DNA of 64,000 nucleotides from Bog-793 sp050013835. Its GTDB lineage: Bacteria > Actinomycetota > Acidimicrobiia > Acidimicrobiales > Bog-793. Made by a program: the position numbers and the translations under genes. The notes under the pieces were generated by a model. That model did no database searches. It had not been told where the DNA came from and was given only the letters and a program-made list of their open reading frames with translations. The stretch is taken from assembly GCA_050013835.1 (NCBI GenBank), contig JBEKEM010000007.1, positions 1 through 64,000 on the forward strand, written 5' to 3'. Position 1 is the stretch's first letter. Each line of letters starts with the position of its first letter. Shown in pieces: positions 1 to 8,204 of the stretch.

Positions 1-157
1 GATGACGGTCGTCGGCGAGGGGATCGCGACGAGCGAGCAGCTCGACGAGCTCGCCTCGCTCGAGTGCGACACGGCCCAGGGCTTCCTCTTCGCCCACCCG
101 GTCCCACCCGAGGCCATCGCCGAGTTCTGCCGCGAGGGCACGCCCCTGCCCGCCTAG
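1..157 (+). CDS. EAL-domain c-di-GMP phosphodiesterase, C-terminal tail (5' end outside window)
   Basis: Only the last 51 codons are present; the frame from base 2 ends in TAG at 155-157. The tail carries the two final landmarks of EAL domains: V-x-E-G (VVGEG) at its start and GFLFAHP further on, equal to the family's G-Y-x-F-x-x-P motif. EAL enzymes hydrolyse cyclic di-GMP to pGpG in the cytoplasm; the catalytic glutamates lie upstream and cannot be judged. An HD-GYP enzyme at 8205-9791 would act on the same messenger. The last codons and the following sequence reappear in diverged form near 1326-1530. The domain call is firm; the full architecture is unknown. Confidence 0.75.
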   Translation, partial: MTVVGEGIATSEQLDELASLECDTAQGFLFAHPVPPEAIAEFCREGTPLPA

Positions 158-310
158 CCTCCGGTGGACCCGGCGGCGCCGGTGCCACAGCGACAAGGCC
201 GACGCGACCAGGATCGAACCACCCCGGGCCTAGTGTTCGCGGACCTTCACCTCCCATTCGCGGAATCGCCACTCCCCGTCGATGACGGTGGGCTGACCGG
301 ACTGGGGTCG
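95..310. repeat. Diverged direct repeat, copy 1 (end of EAL gene and downstream)
   Basis: This block matches 1326-1530 in the same orientation. Two stretches are nearly identical: the coding segment for AHPVPPEAIAEF with the stop and the following CCTCCGG, and the downstream segment around CGACCAGGATCGAACC. Weaker similarity continues through CTCCCCGTCGA. Copy 1 is continuous with the EAL gene, so it is probably the parent copy. Confidence 0.7.
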
Positions 311-519
311 GCGACAAGTCCTTGATGTGCCCACTTCCTGGGCGTGGGGGGTTCGCGTGGGAGTTCCGAGGTCCACGATCTCCGACTGGCGGCCTGAGCC
401 GTGGGCCGGCACCTACCCGGCGATCGGGGACATGGTCAGAGTGAGGCGCGCCTCGGGGCAACTACGAAACGTGAGAAGCCGGTTCGGAGGAACAGCGCGT
501 CGATCCCGCCAGAGCCGCG
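158..519. other. Intergenic stretch after the EAL gene, no gene seen
   Basis: Apart from the first half, which belongs to the direct repeat, I see no convincing coding frame, RNA gene or strong hairpin here. Open frames on both strands are short, rich in Arg and Pro, and lack ribosome binding sites. Confidence 0.5.
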
Positions 520-798
520 CTACGCCCGAATGTGGAGGGCATCGTGCATGAGCGCCCGCCGGAGCCTCCAAAACGAGGGTCGGGGCGTTGGGAGCGCGCG
601 GATGGCCGAAATGAACCCGATGTAGAGGACCACGAAACCAACGAGGTAGACACCCACGCCGACAGCCAGAATCGTCAAGCCAGCATCTGTCGACCACACA
701 AGGGCGACGAGTCCGCCGACGGCTACGAATAGGCCGAAGCCAGCTATCCGGAGCCCTCGAACTGCCAGTTTCCAGCGTGCACTGGCACTCAGGTCCAT
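520..798 (-). CDS. Small two-helix membrane protein of unknown function
   Basis: A 92-residue protein with two clear hydrophobic segments, about residues 18-36 and 41-65, separated by a short polar turn (STDAG). A basic C-terminal tail follows (RPSFWRLRRA). This start was chosen because ATG at 798 is preceded by AAGGA at a normal distance; the frame stays open to a TTG at 909, so an N-terminal extension is possible. I do not recognise a family. It stands alone between the EAL gene tail and the tRNA-Val fragment. Two good membrane segments argue that it is a real gene, but function and partners cannot be inferred. Confidence 0.5.
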   Translation of the reverse strand: MDLSASARWKLAVRGLRIAGFGLFVAVGGLVALVWSTDAGLTILAVGVGVYLVGFVVLYIGFISAIRALPTPRPSFWRLRRALMHDALHIRA

Positions 799-992
799 CG
801 CGTCGTCCTTGTCAGCGTGGCCACTTCGTAGCCCCGACACCATGCTCCAATTATCACTTTGCAGCAACGAAAGACCGATGGCACCTACCAATACTTCGTC
901 GGCGTCCAAGGGACCCGGCGGTGGGCGACGGGTTTGGTGCTGGCGTCATGTCATGGATGCGCCAGTGGAGTTCGTTCACCTGCGGTTGCGCT

Positions 993-1038
993 GTGGGCCG
1001 TAGAGGGTTCGAACCTCTGACCTCTTGCCTGTCATGCA
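993..1038 (-). repeat. 3'-half tRNA-Val fragment, possible attachment site
   Basis: These 46 nt match the 3' half of the intact tRNA-Val at 3054-3127 (its bases 3053-3098), in the same orientation, with two differences at 1010 and 1029. The match covers the anticodon loop, T arm and 3' acceptor strand and stops inside the anticodon stem. The fragment lacks the D arm and 5' acceptor strand, so it cannot be a functional tRNA. Such 3' tRNA duplicates are the usual mark left by integrases that insert into tRNA genes. Confidence 0.65.
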
Positions 1039-1325
1039 CTTTCTCGGCGTCCACCGAGGGTCGCCTTAGGTCGCTGACCTCCACTTTTCGTGATACAGCG
1101 TCGACGGTGCAGCGCCCGGTAGCTGCCGACGTAGCCACATTGTCTGCCCCCTAGGCTCGATTGGCGGAGATGCTACGTCACGGAGCCTCCGTATGTCGCG
1201 GCCTCGATCATGTCCGGCATTGGCCAATTCACCTATGTACTCAACGGCGATTCTCGGTTGCCCTACGGCGAAGATGACGCATGGGGCGTCTATCCGGCAA
1301 TACTCTTGGGGCCCCGCGAGTCTCC

Positions 1326-1530
1326 GGCCCACCCGGTCCCACCCGAGGCCATCGCCGAGTTCCGCTGCGAGGGCACGCCCCAGCCCGCCTAGCCTCCGGC
1401 AGAACCAGCGAGGCCGCGCCCCAGCGGCCGGGCCGACGCGACCAGGATCGAACCACCCCGGGCCCCGTTTTCGCGGATCTTCGCTACTCCCCGTCGACGC
1501 CGGTGCTCAACCGGAGTGGGGGCGGCGGAG
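1326..1530. repeat. Diverged direct repeat, copy 2 (EAL tail remnant)
   Basis: Second copy of the block at 95-310. It keeps the codons for AHPVPPEAIAEF, the stop and the downstream conserved stretch, but the rest of the EAL domain is missing upstream, so it is a gene remnant. The block lies inside the interval bounded by the two tRNA-Val sequences. Confidence 0.65.
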
Positions 1531-1837
1531 AGGATTTCGCCGTCGCGAGAGGCGGTCATGCTGGCGCGATGCGAGGCGCCGACACCGATGGACGCGAGCA
1601 CGTGGATCGGTCTCGCGACGAATCGGAGCGCGGACGCGGACGGCGACCCCAAAGCGGGCTGGAGGGTAAGGAGCCCAGCCTGTGACACCTGGGTCAGCGG
1701 GCGAGCGCGCTCATCTCCTGCGCAATATCATCGTTGGTACTCTGACTTAGAGGAGGCGCCAAGAGCTCCGGACTTTGGCTCTTGAGTTGCCGTCGTTCTC
1801 GACGCCTCGTCTGAGCAACGGGCGGAATGGAGGCGTC

Positions 1838-2362
1838 ATGAGAACGACAACGTTGGGCCGCGCGCTATTGCTTGCTGGCATCGGCGCACTGCTCGCCTTC
1901 ACGCCAGCTGTCGCGGCCGCGTCGGCAGGAGCAACGACGGCAAGGCTTGCGGCAAGCCCAGACGTGATGCGCGCCTTGTCCGTTCCTGCGGGGATCCCAA
2001 CGAAGTGTCCGCCTGCCTCAGTAATCGGCAAGGCACTTGGGCTGCACCTCACTGGACCTACCCTCGTCAACCATGCTGGCGGGGTGTCTTTGGAGTGCCA
2101 GTACACGGGCGGGATCGCCAAGACGACGCTCACATGGACGAAGGAGAACCAGGCCGTGTTCCTCGCCGTGTTCAAAACGTTGAAAAAGTCCCTGGGTGCC
2201 AAGTCCGTGACCGGTCTGGGTCCGGGGGTCACAGCGTTCTCGGTCCTGTCGGTCGAGTTCGCTTTCCAGAAGGGGACGGTGGCGTGCATCATCTCCTCCT
2301 TCGGACCCAAGCCAGCACAGATGACGGCCCTGGCCGAGAAGATTCTCGCCTCGTACTGGTAG
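1838..2362 (+). CDS. Small exported protein of unknown function
   Basis: A 174-residue protein with a clear signal peptide: a basic start (MRTTTLGR), a hydrophobic core to about residue 24 and an Ala-rich cleavage region. The mature part has three cysteines (in PTKCPP, SLECQY and VACIIS) and a compact alpha/beta-like pattern. There is no lipobox, so a soluble secreted or wall-associated protein is more likely than a lipoprotein. ATG at 1838 was preferred because GGAGG lies 5 nt upstream; the frame opens at 1775. I do not recognise the family. It is the only convincing gene between the two tRNA-Val sequences, so it may be cargo of a small inserted element. The first bases of a terminator-like hairpin overlap its stop codon. 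Confidence 0.6.
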   Translation: MRTTTLGRALLLAGIGALLAFTPAVAAASAGATTARLAASPDVMRALSVPAGIPTKCPPASVIGKALGLHLTGPTLVNHAGGVSLECQYTGGIAKTTLTWTKENQAVFLAVFKTLKKSLGAKSVTGLGPGVTAFSVLSVEFAFQKGTVACIISSFGPKPAQMTALAEKILASYW

Positions 2363-2393
2363 CCGCCGTGAGCCCCGACCGGCTCACCGCGGC
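2362..2393 (+). terminator. Terminator-like hairpin after the exported-protein gene
   Basis: A 13-bp stem with one mismatch (GCCGC-C-GTGAGCC pairing with GGCTCAC-C-GCGGC) closes a 6-nt loop right at the stop codon of the exported-protein gene. There is no T-run, which is common for terminators in high-GC actinobacteria. Confidence 0.45.
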
Positions 2394-3053
2394 TAGGCGG
2401 GATGGAATCGGCGCCAGGTTGGTGCGCAAACCCCGTGCCTACGCCGCAGCGCGCAGCGCGCCACCGCGGGGCTTCCGGGGCTCGTCTCGCGCCTACCAGG
2501 CCGTGTCGATCAGACCTTACCGGGTTCGGTTCACGGTGGACCGAGCGCGATCGCACGGAACCGGAGCCCTGCGCAGCCTCGTCGCGACGACCACGGTCTC
2601 AGCCCCCAGCCGCAATGCGGGAACCGGAGAGGCGAAATCAGCTACGTCGGTCACAACGGAGGCGATCCCGCCATCATCGATCCGGGGACCGGCGCGAAGA
2701 CGTCCGATCTGACGCGACGGCTGTAGCGACACTCCTGTCTCTGGCGGCCCCGGAAGTGCCACCGCGTGCGACGCCAAGGGTCGATTTCGACGTCGGTGTC
2801 GTCGGACGGCGACGACTCCTGCCGTGACCGATGCCGGCGTCAGGCGTGTGGTCTTCCTCGCGGCGCGCCCCGGTCAGTCGGCGCGGACGCGCGAGGGTGC
2901 TACCGGCAGGTCTCGTCAGCGACCTGCACACAGGCGGCGGTGCGATCCTCGTCGCGCTGACGCGGCCACGTGACGGACCTGCCGACATCTCTCCACTCGG
3001 AGTGTCACGAGCGGAGTACCGGCTGCCTACGCGCCCGGTCTGCGGGTACCAGG
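2394..3053. other. Gene-free stretch before tRNA-Val
   Basis: About 660 nt with no supported gene. Frames on both strands are Arg/Pro/Ser-rich, lack ribosome binding sites and resemble nothing I recognise; the one that enters the tRNA on its antisense side is an artefact of the tRNA sequence. No integrase, CRISPR repeat or further tRNA was seen. Confidence 0.5.
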
Positions 3054-3127
3054 TGGGCCGTAGAGGGTTTGAACCTCTGACCTCTTGCGTGTCATGCAAG
3101 CGCGCTACCGGACTGCGCCAACGGCCC
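3054..3127 (-). tRNA. tRNA-Val (GAC)
   Basis: A complete 74-nt cloverleaf on the minus strand. The acceptor strands GGGCCGT and ACGGCCC pair perfectly and are followed by discriminator A. The D arm contains GCGCAGTCCGGTAGCGC, the anticodon stem CTTGC/GCAAG encloses the loop ATGACAC with anticodon GAC, and the T arm contains GGTTCAAACC. The 3' CCA is not encoded (CCT follows the discriminator). The 3' half is repeated at 993-1038, consistent with use as an integration site. Confidence 0.95.
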
Positions 3128-3216
3128 AGGGATCGCGCAGGTTACCACCGAGTCACGCCGCGCAGGCGCCGAGAGGCGCCCGGGCGGCAACCCGGTCTCT
3201 CGGTAGGATCTCGCTC

Positions 3217-5616
3217 GTGCAGTCCCTGCCCGGAGCGGGTCGCGAGGGCACCGGCGGGGCGGGACGGCCACGCAGGGACAAGGGTGCGTCGAGATGGCAG
3301 AGGTCCCTCGATCCCGCTTCCCTCACGACGTTCGTCGTCGTCGCCGGCGTCACCGCCTTCGTCATCGCCCAGCTGCAACCGGGGCTGGTCCTCGGGCCGA
3401 ACATGGACGTCGGCGGGGACACCGCGGCCCACGTCGTCGCCGTCAACTACTTCATCCACAATCTGCTCGCCCACGGCCAGCTCTCGGGCTGGGACCCCGA
3501 GTGGTTCGGAGGCTTCCCCCTCTACGTCTTCTACTTCCCGCTCCCGGCGGTACTCGTCGCTGCCGTCTCGCTCGTCACGTCCTACGCCGTCGCCTTCAAG
3601 ATCGTCACGGTCCTCGGCACCGTTTTCCTGCCGCTCGCGGCGTACGCCTTCGGGCGGCTCGCCGGCTTCGCGCGGCCGATCCCGGCCCTCATGTCCGCCG
3701 CGACGGTGCCGTTCCTTTTCAACTTCGCACCGTCGCACACGGCCGTCTACTTCCCCTGGAACATCGACGGCGGCACGATCGCCTCGACGCTGGCCGGGGA
3801 GTTCTCCTTCAGCCTCGCCCTCACCTTCGCCCTGCTGTTCCTCGGGGTCTTCATCTACTCCTTGCGGACCGGCCGCTACCGCTGGCTCGCCGCCCTGCTC
3901 TTTGCCCTGACGCTGCTCTGCCACATCATCCCCGGCCTGTTCGCCGGTGGGGCCGCGATCATCATCACCGTCGCCCGCGGGGAGCGGCGCGGGATCACGA
4001 CGGTCGCCGTCGTGGGCGTGCTCGGCGCACTCGTCGCCGCCTTCTGGCTCCTTCCATTCGCGGCGTATCTCGACTACTCGTCGTCGATGAACTTCGGTCG
4101 GGTCGGTGACGTCTACGCCCAGCTCTTCCCCGCCAACGGCGAGCAGGCGGTGCAGTGGATCGCCGCCGCCGGGCTCGCCGTCGCGGTCTGGCGGCGAGAC
4201 CGAATCGCGCTCGCCCTGTCCGCCGCGGCCGGGGCGAGCGTGGCGGCCTTCTGCTGGCTCCCCTCGGGACTCGTCTACAACGGCCGGTGGCTGCCCTTCT
4301 GGTACCTCGCCACAGCGCTGCTCGCCGCCTACGCCATCGGCGAACTCGGGCGCACCGCCTTCGCGGCGCTGGGGCAGGAGTGGCTCAACCCGGTGTTCAC
4401 GGGATTCCTCGGCGGGGCGGTCTCCGTCGCGCTCATCGCCGCCTGGCTCGGAGTGCTCCCGTTCTACCCGGCCGGGGGATCGGTGAACCCCGTCGACAGC
4501 TGGGCAACGTGGAACTACTCCGGCTACCAGACCAAGCCCGGCTGGCCCGAATTCCGGCGCGTCATCGCGATGCTCGAGCGGGAAGCGAAGGCGCACGGCT
4601 GCGGCCGGCTCGACTACGAGTACTCCCCCAACACCACCGACGCCTTCGGGTCGACGGACGCGCCGATGTCCTTGCCCCTCTGGACGAACGGTTGCATCGA
4701 CAGCGCCGAGGGCCTCTACTACGAGTCCTCGACCTCCAACGACTTCCACTTCCTCGACCAGGCAGAGCTCTCCCTCCAGGCCTCGAACCCCGTCGTCGGC
4801 CTCCCCTACCGCTCGCTCGATGTCGCCGACGGGATCCGCCACCTCCAGCTCACGGGCGTGAAGTACTTCCTCGCCGACTCGCCGACCGTGGAGGCGGACG
4901 CGGCCCGCGACCGTGCCCTCGTCGCGGTCGCCTCGACGCCCGAGTCGCCCGACGTCGTCGACGGCAACACGACGGAGGTCAGCTCGCACCCGCGCTGGGT
5001 GCTCTATCTCATCCGCGACTCTGCACTCGTCGTGCCACTGCACTACGAACCGATCGTGGAAGCTGGCCTCACCAAGACCCAGTGGCAGGTCACGACGGCC
5101 ATCGCCTGGTACCAGGACCCGCAGTACTGGCCGGTGCCGATCGTGTCGGGAGGACCGGCCAGCTGGCCGCGCGCGGCTGCGGGCACGCTGCTCCTCCCGG
5201 CGGCGTCACGCCGGGTCCCGGCCACGACCGTTTCGCACATCGTCTACACGGACTCGACGGTCTCGTTCCGGGTCGGCCGCCTCGGCGTGCCCGTCCTGGT
5301 GAAGGTCCCCTACTTCCCGAACTGGACCGCCACGGGCGCCTCCGGACCCTACGAGGCGACTCCGAACCTCATGGTGGTCGTGCCGCACGCCCACCAGGTC
5401 GTCCTGCACTACGGCACGACGCTCGTCGACTGGACCGGCTGGGTCGCATCTGCCCTCGGCGTCGTCGGGCTCGCCACACTGGATCGCTTCGGCCCGGGAA
5501 CCGGCACGACGACGCCCGAGCCCGGGCCGCCGGCGGCGCCCGCGGGGGGAGCCGACCCGGCCGGGAGCCGGGCCGTCGACGCGGCGGACGCCGATGAGGC
5601 ATCCTTCGAGTGGTGA
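3217..5616 (+). CDS. Large polytopic membrane protein (6-pyruvoyl-tetrahydropterin synthase-related / GT-C-like)
   Basis: A 799-residue protein with about ten membrane helices in the first half, beginning near residue 36. A soluble extracytoplasmic domain of about 300 residues (roughly 430-740) and a last helix near the C-terminus (VDWTGWVASALG) follow. After the first helix comes N-M-D-V-G-G-D-T-A-A-H, an acidic loop like that of membrane proteins annotated as PTPS-related and of lipid-linked-sugar GT-C transferases. GTG at 3217 was chosen because AGGA lies 8 nt upstream; a longer frame would run back into the tRNA gene. It overlaps by four bases or nearly abuts a GT2 glycosyltransferase, pointing to joint work in building or modifying surface polysaccharide or glycolipid. 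The exact reaction is unknown. Confidence 0.75.
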   Translation: MQSLPGAGREGTGGAGRPRRDKGASRWQRSLDPASLTTFVVVAGVTAFVIAQLQPGLVLGPNMDVGGDTAAHVVAVNYFIHNLLAHGQLSGWDPEWFGGFPLYVFYFPLPAVLVAAVSLVTSYAVAFKIVTVLGTVFLPLAAYAFGRLAGFARPIPALMSAATVPFLFNFAPSHTAVYFPWNIDGGTIASTLAGEFSFSLALTFALLFLGVFIYSLRTGRYRWLAALLFALTLLCHIIPGLFAGGAAIIITVARGERRGITTVAVVGVLGALVAAFWLLPFAAYLDYSSSMNFGRVGDVYAQLFPANGEQAVQWIAAAGLAVAVWRRDRIALALSAAAGASVAAFCWLPSGLVYNGRWLPFWYLATALLAAYAIGELGRTAFAALGQEWLNPVFTGFLGGAVSVALIAAWLGVLPFYPAGGSVNPVDSWATWNYSGYQTKPGWPEFRRVIAMLEREAKAHGCGRLDYEYSPNTTDAFGSTDAPMSLPLWTNGCIDSAEGLYYESSTSNDFHFLDQAELSLQASNPVVGLPYRSLDVADGIRHLQLTGVKYFLADSPTVEADAARDRALVAVASTPESPDVVDGNTTEVSSHPRWVLYLIRDSALVVPLHYEPIVEAGLTKTQWQVTTAIAWYQDPQYWPVPIVSGGPASWPRAAAGTLLLPAASRRVPATTVSHIVYTDSTVSFRVGRLGVPVLVKVPYFPNWTATGASGPYEATPNLMVVVPHAHQVVLHYGTTLVDWTGWVASALGVVGLATLDRFGPGTGTTTPEPGPPAAPAGGADPAGSRAVDAADADEASFEW

Positions 5617-5636
5617 CCAAGCGAAACAGGCACGTA

Positions 5637-6401
5637 ATGGGCGACGACGTGGACGCTCAGCCCGGGGAGCCGCGCGACTCCAAGCCGACGCCTGAGCTTT
5701 CGGTCGTGCTGCCGGCCCGCAACGAGGTGATGCTCATCGGCTCCACGATCACGAACCTCGTCGCCGGACTCGACCAGCGGGGGCGCCCGTTCGAGATCGT
5801 CGTCGTGGAGAACGGCTCGACCGACGGGACGCTGCGGCTCGCCCGCGTGCTCGCCGCCCAGCTCCCTAACGTGCGCGTCCTGTCGCTCCCGTCGCCCGAT
5901 TACGGCGCGGCGCTCGCGGCCGGCTTCCAGGACGCGCTGGGCGCCACGATCGCCAGCTTCGACGTCGACTACTACGACCTCGCGTTCCTCGACGCGGCGC
6001 TGGTGCTCATCGATTCCGGAAAGGCGGACCTGGTGCTCGCCTCGAAGCGCGCCGTCGGGGCCCAGGACCGCCGGCCCGTCGTCCGGCGGATCCTCACGGC
6101 CGGCTTCATGGCCGGGCTCCACCGGGTCGTCGGCCTCGAGGTGACCGACGTCCACGGGCCCAAGGTGATGAGCGCCTCCGCCGTCGTACCGCTAATCGAG
6201 AAGACCGTGCTGCGCGGCAGCCTGTTCGACGTCGAGCTCGTCGTGCGGGCGGGTCGCGCCGGTCTGTCCGTCCGCGAGTTGCCGACGACGGTGCGTGAGC
6301 GGCGACCCCCCCGCACGTCGGTCGCGCGCCGGACGGTCGAGTGCCTCGTCGGGATTCTCCGGCTGCGACTCATCCTCGGCCCACCGCGCGACGCCGAGTA
6401 G
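5637..6401 (+). CDS. Family 2 glycosyltransferase (dolichol/polyprenyl-phosphate sugar synthase type)
   Basis: A 254-residue GT-A fold enzyme. It starts its domain with LSVVLPARNE, has the nucleotide-binding VVENGSTDGT, and a metal-binding acidic motif DVDYYD near residue 110. Enzymes of this type move a sugar from a nucleotide donor to polyprenyl phosphate or another acceptor at the inner membrane face. There is no C-terminal membrane pair, so it is a soluble or peripheral form. ATG at 5637 has AGG 6 nt upstream; GTG codons at 5610 or 5613 overlapping the previous stop are also possible and would give translational coupling. The pairing with the preceding polytopic protein suggests it makes the lipid-linked sugar that the partner uses; that link is inference. 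Confidence 0.85.
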   Translation: MGDDVDAQPGEPRDSKPTPELSVVLPARNEVMLIGSTITNLVAGLDQRGRPFEIVVVENGSTDGTLRLARVLAAQLPNVRVLSLPSPDYGAALAAGFQDALGATIASFDVDYYDLAFLDAALVLIDSGKADLVLASKRAVGAQDRRPVVRRILTAGFMAGLHRVVGLEVTDVHGPKVMSASAVVPLIEKTVLRGSLFDVELVVRAGRAGLSVRELPTTVRERRPPRTSVARRTVECLVGILRLRLILGPPRDAE

Positions 6402-6480
6402 GCCGGGGCGGAACACGACACTTCGCTGGCGATCCGGCCGGCGCGCCGCCCCGCCCGGCGCCGTGACGCCTACCGGGGCA

Positions 6481-7221
6481 CTAGGGGGCCCCGAGGAGCT
6501 TCACGATGTCGTGGACGTCGGTGTGGGCCACGGCGAGCTGCGTGCTGGCCGTGACGAGCTCCGACGCCGAGGCGGCGAGGGTCGCCGGAGCCGAGGAGTA
6601 GGTCGCTGGGGTGACGGCGAGGACCGCCGTCGATGAGTTCCCGAGCGTCGTCTCCATGCCCCCCAGCAACGCGACGAGCTTCACATAGAGCTTCTCGGCG
6701 GCACCGGTCCGGTGGCCGGCCTGGCGCTCGGTCGTGATCGCCGTCTGGATTGACGGCTCGAGCGCCGTCAACGCCACCACCTTGTTGAGCTCGTGGTCCG
6801 TGGCGATTACGGCGCGCACCTCGGGGACGAGCAGGGAGAACACCCGGTAGTCAAGGACCATCGCGTCGGCAGCCGTCTGCAGCTGCGGAATCGACACGTC
6901 GCCGGCGAGCGCCGCCGACAAACCCGCGAGACCGGAATCGTCCGCGGCGACGACCGAGTCGAGGGCGGCCCGGTCGGCGGTCGTGAGATAGCGCGACGCC
7001 GACACGGCGGCGGACACGACCGTTAGCGCTTCGAGACGAACCGAGAGGGCCCGCGCCATCCAGACGTGGACCCGGGCGGCGGACACCCCCGCCGGGAAGA
7101 CGGGGGCGGCGTTGTCCGCCTTCGGGTTGGGGAGTCCTGTCGGCCCGGTCGCGCCGGCCGCACCCGAGAGGAGGGCGAACACCATCAGCGCGCCGCCCAG
7201 CGCCCGCCAACTGCGTCTCAC
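6481..7221 (-). CDS. Secreted helical protein of unknown function
   Basis: A 246-residue protein with a standard signal peptide (MRRSWRALGG, then a hydrophobic core, then GAAGATG). The mature chain is Ala/Leu/Val-rich, predicted largely helical, and has no cysteine, so it may form a helical bundle. GTG at 7221 is preceded by a strong GGGAGGCGAGAGGA ribosome binding region. No family is recognised. It is convergent with the glycosyltransferase gene and divergent from the exonuclease gene, so it is probably monocistronic. Confidence 0.6.
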   Translation of the reverse strand: MRRSWRALGGALMVFALLSGAAGATGPTGLPNPKADNAAPVFPAGVSAARVHVWMARALSVRLEALTVVSAAVSASRYLTTADRAALDSVVAADDSGLAGLSAALAGDVSIPQLQTAADAMVLDYRVFSLLVPEVRAVIATDHELNKVVALTALEPSIQTAITTERQAGHRTGAAEKLYVKLVALLGGMETTLGNSSTAVLAVTPATYSSAPATLAASASELVTASTQLAVAHTDVHDIVKLLGAP

Positions 7222-7435
7222 TCCTCTCGCCTCCCGCTTCCGGCTCGCACGTACGCAGCCTGATCAGCTGCGCCCGGCACCTCTACATCCTGGTCCCATT
7301 GTGTTCGACATCGACGCGCGAAATGTGAGCGAAGTGTGATCCGCCCGGCGCTCCCATGTCAGCGGGGACGGCCCCGGGGCGCGACACGCCTCCCTGCACC
7401 CGCCGGTTGGATCCCGCGCCGGAGCAGCGCCCACC

Positions 7436-7441
7436 TACACT
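7436..7441 (+). promoter_or_regulatory. -10 element of a leaderless promoter for the exonuclease gene
   Basis: TACACT lies exactly 6 nt before the GTG start at 7448 and there is no ribosome binding site, so the transcript probably begins at the start codon. The same arrangement recurs at seven other genes in this window. Confidence 0.5.
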
Positions 7442-7447
7442 CGCGCC

Positions 7448-8146
7448 GTGACGATCGCGGCGAGGTGGCCGCCTCCCGCCTCCGGAGGCGACGGGCCCGT
7501 CCACGGCGCAGGGCGGTCACACGAGGTGATCCGGTACGCGGTCGTCGACGTCGAGACGACGGGGCTCGACCCCGCGATCACCCGCGTCCTGGAGTGCGCC
7601 GTCGTCGAGCTCGGACCCGACGGTGACGTGCTCGCCGAGTGGGTCAGCCTCGTCTCGGTGCCCGGCGAGGGCGAGCTCGGCGCCAGCTGGCTGCACGGGA
7701 TCACCCGCGCGATGCTCGCCGGCGCCCCGTCCTTCGCCGATATCGCCAGCGAGATTTCGGGTCGCCTCGCCGGGCGGGTCCTCATCGGCCACGTCCTCGA
7801 TTTCGATCTCGCCCATCTCGCCGCCGAGTTCGCGCGCTGCGGTCTCCGCTTCCCCGCGCTCCGAGGAGCCGGCATCTGCACCCGCGACCTCGCGCGGGCC
7901 AGCCTCCCGCCCGGATCGCGTTCCCTCATCGCCTGCTGCCGGGCGCTGGGTGTGAGCTGCCCCGCCGCCCACACCGCGCTCGGCGACGCGCGGGCAACCG
8001 CCGCGGTCTTCCGGGCCTTCCTCCAGCGCGGGGCCGTGCCCGACCCCGCCAAGGTGGCGGCGCGCGCCGCACGACTCCCGTGGCCGGAGGCCGTCCCCGG
8101 GCCCAGCCGCGCTGTGCCGCGACCGGATTCCCGCCGGCGATCGTGA
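7448..8146 (+). CDS. DnaQ-like DEDDh 3'-5' exonuclease
   Basis: A 232-residue member of the exonuclease fold of DNA polymerase III epsilon. All catalytic acids are visible: D34 and E36 in VDVETTGLD, D118 or D120 in GHVLDFD, and H175 with D180 in HTALGDARAT. It would remove nucleotides from DNA or RNA 3' ends using two metals. It is short and carries no helicase, GIY-YIG or BRCT domain, so it is either a free-standing proofreading subunit or a repair or RNA exonuclease; the sequence does not decide. The first 28 residues are Pro/Gly-rich and poorly conserved, so translation could begin later, but the promoter position supports GTG 7448. Confidence 0.85.
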   Translation: MTIAARWPPPASGGDGPVHGAGRSHEVIRYAVVDVETTGLDPAITRVLECAVVELGPDGDVLAEWVSLVSVPGEGELGASWLHGITRAMLAGAPSFADIASEISGRLAGRVLIGHVLDFDLAHLAAEFARCGLRFPALRGAGICTRDLARASLPPGSRSLIACCRALGVSCPAAHTALGDARATAAVFRAFLQRGAVPDPAKVAARAARLPWPEAVPGPSRAVPRPDSRRRS

Positions 8147-8204
8147 CGGGCGCGCGGTCGCCCTGCCCGGTCCTCGTGAACGGGGGCTGTGCGACCCTTG
8201 ACCG

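Larger units (their letters stand above)
799..1837. other. Gene-poor stretch with tRNA fragment and second repeat copy
   Basis: Over a kilobase without a supported gene. It contains the 3' half of a tRNA-Val (993-1038) and the second copy of the EAL-tail repeat (1326-1530). A 60-codon frame at 1210-1392 joins an unrelated 38-residue start to the repeated EAL tail; it has no ribosome binding site and looks like a by-product of rearrangement. Nothing else in the stretch is recognisable. Confidence 0.5.

Noticed and set aside
197..231. T-loop-like string GGTTCGATCC on the minus strand as a tRNA
   Set aside because: The T stem has a mismatch and two wobbles and no acceptor, D or anticodon arms can be built around it.
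2674..3099. Minus-strand frame starting MHDTQEVRGSNPLRPT
   Set aside because: This start is the well-known artefact of translating a tRNA gene; the rest has no coding character.
3142..5043. Long minus-strand open frame of 633 codons
   Set aside because: It is the shadow of the large membrane protein gene; its product is Arg/Glu/Gly-rich low-complexity text without a domain or ribosome site.
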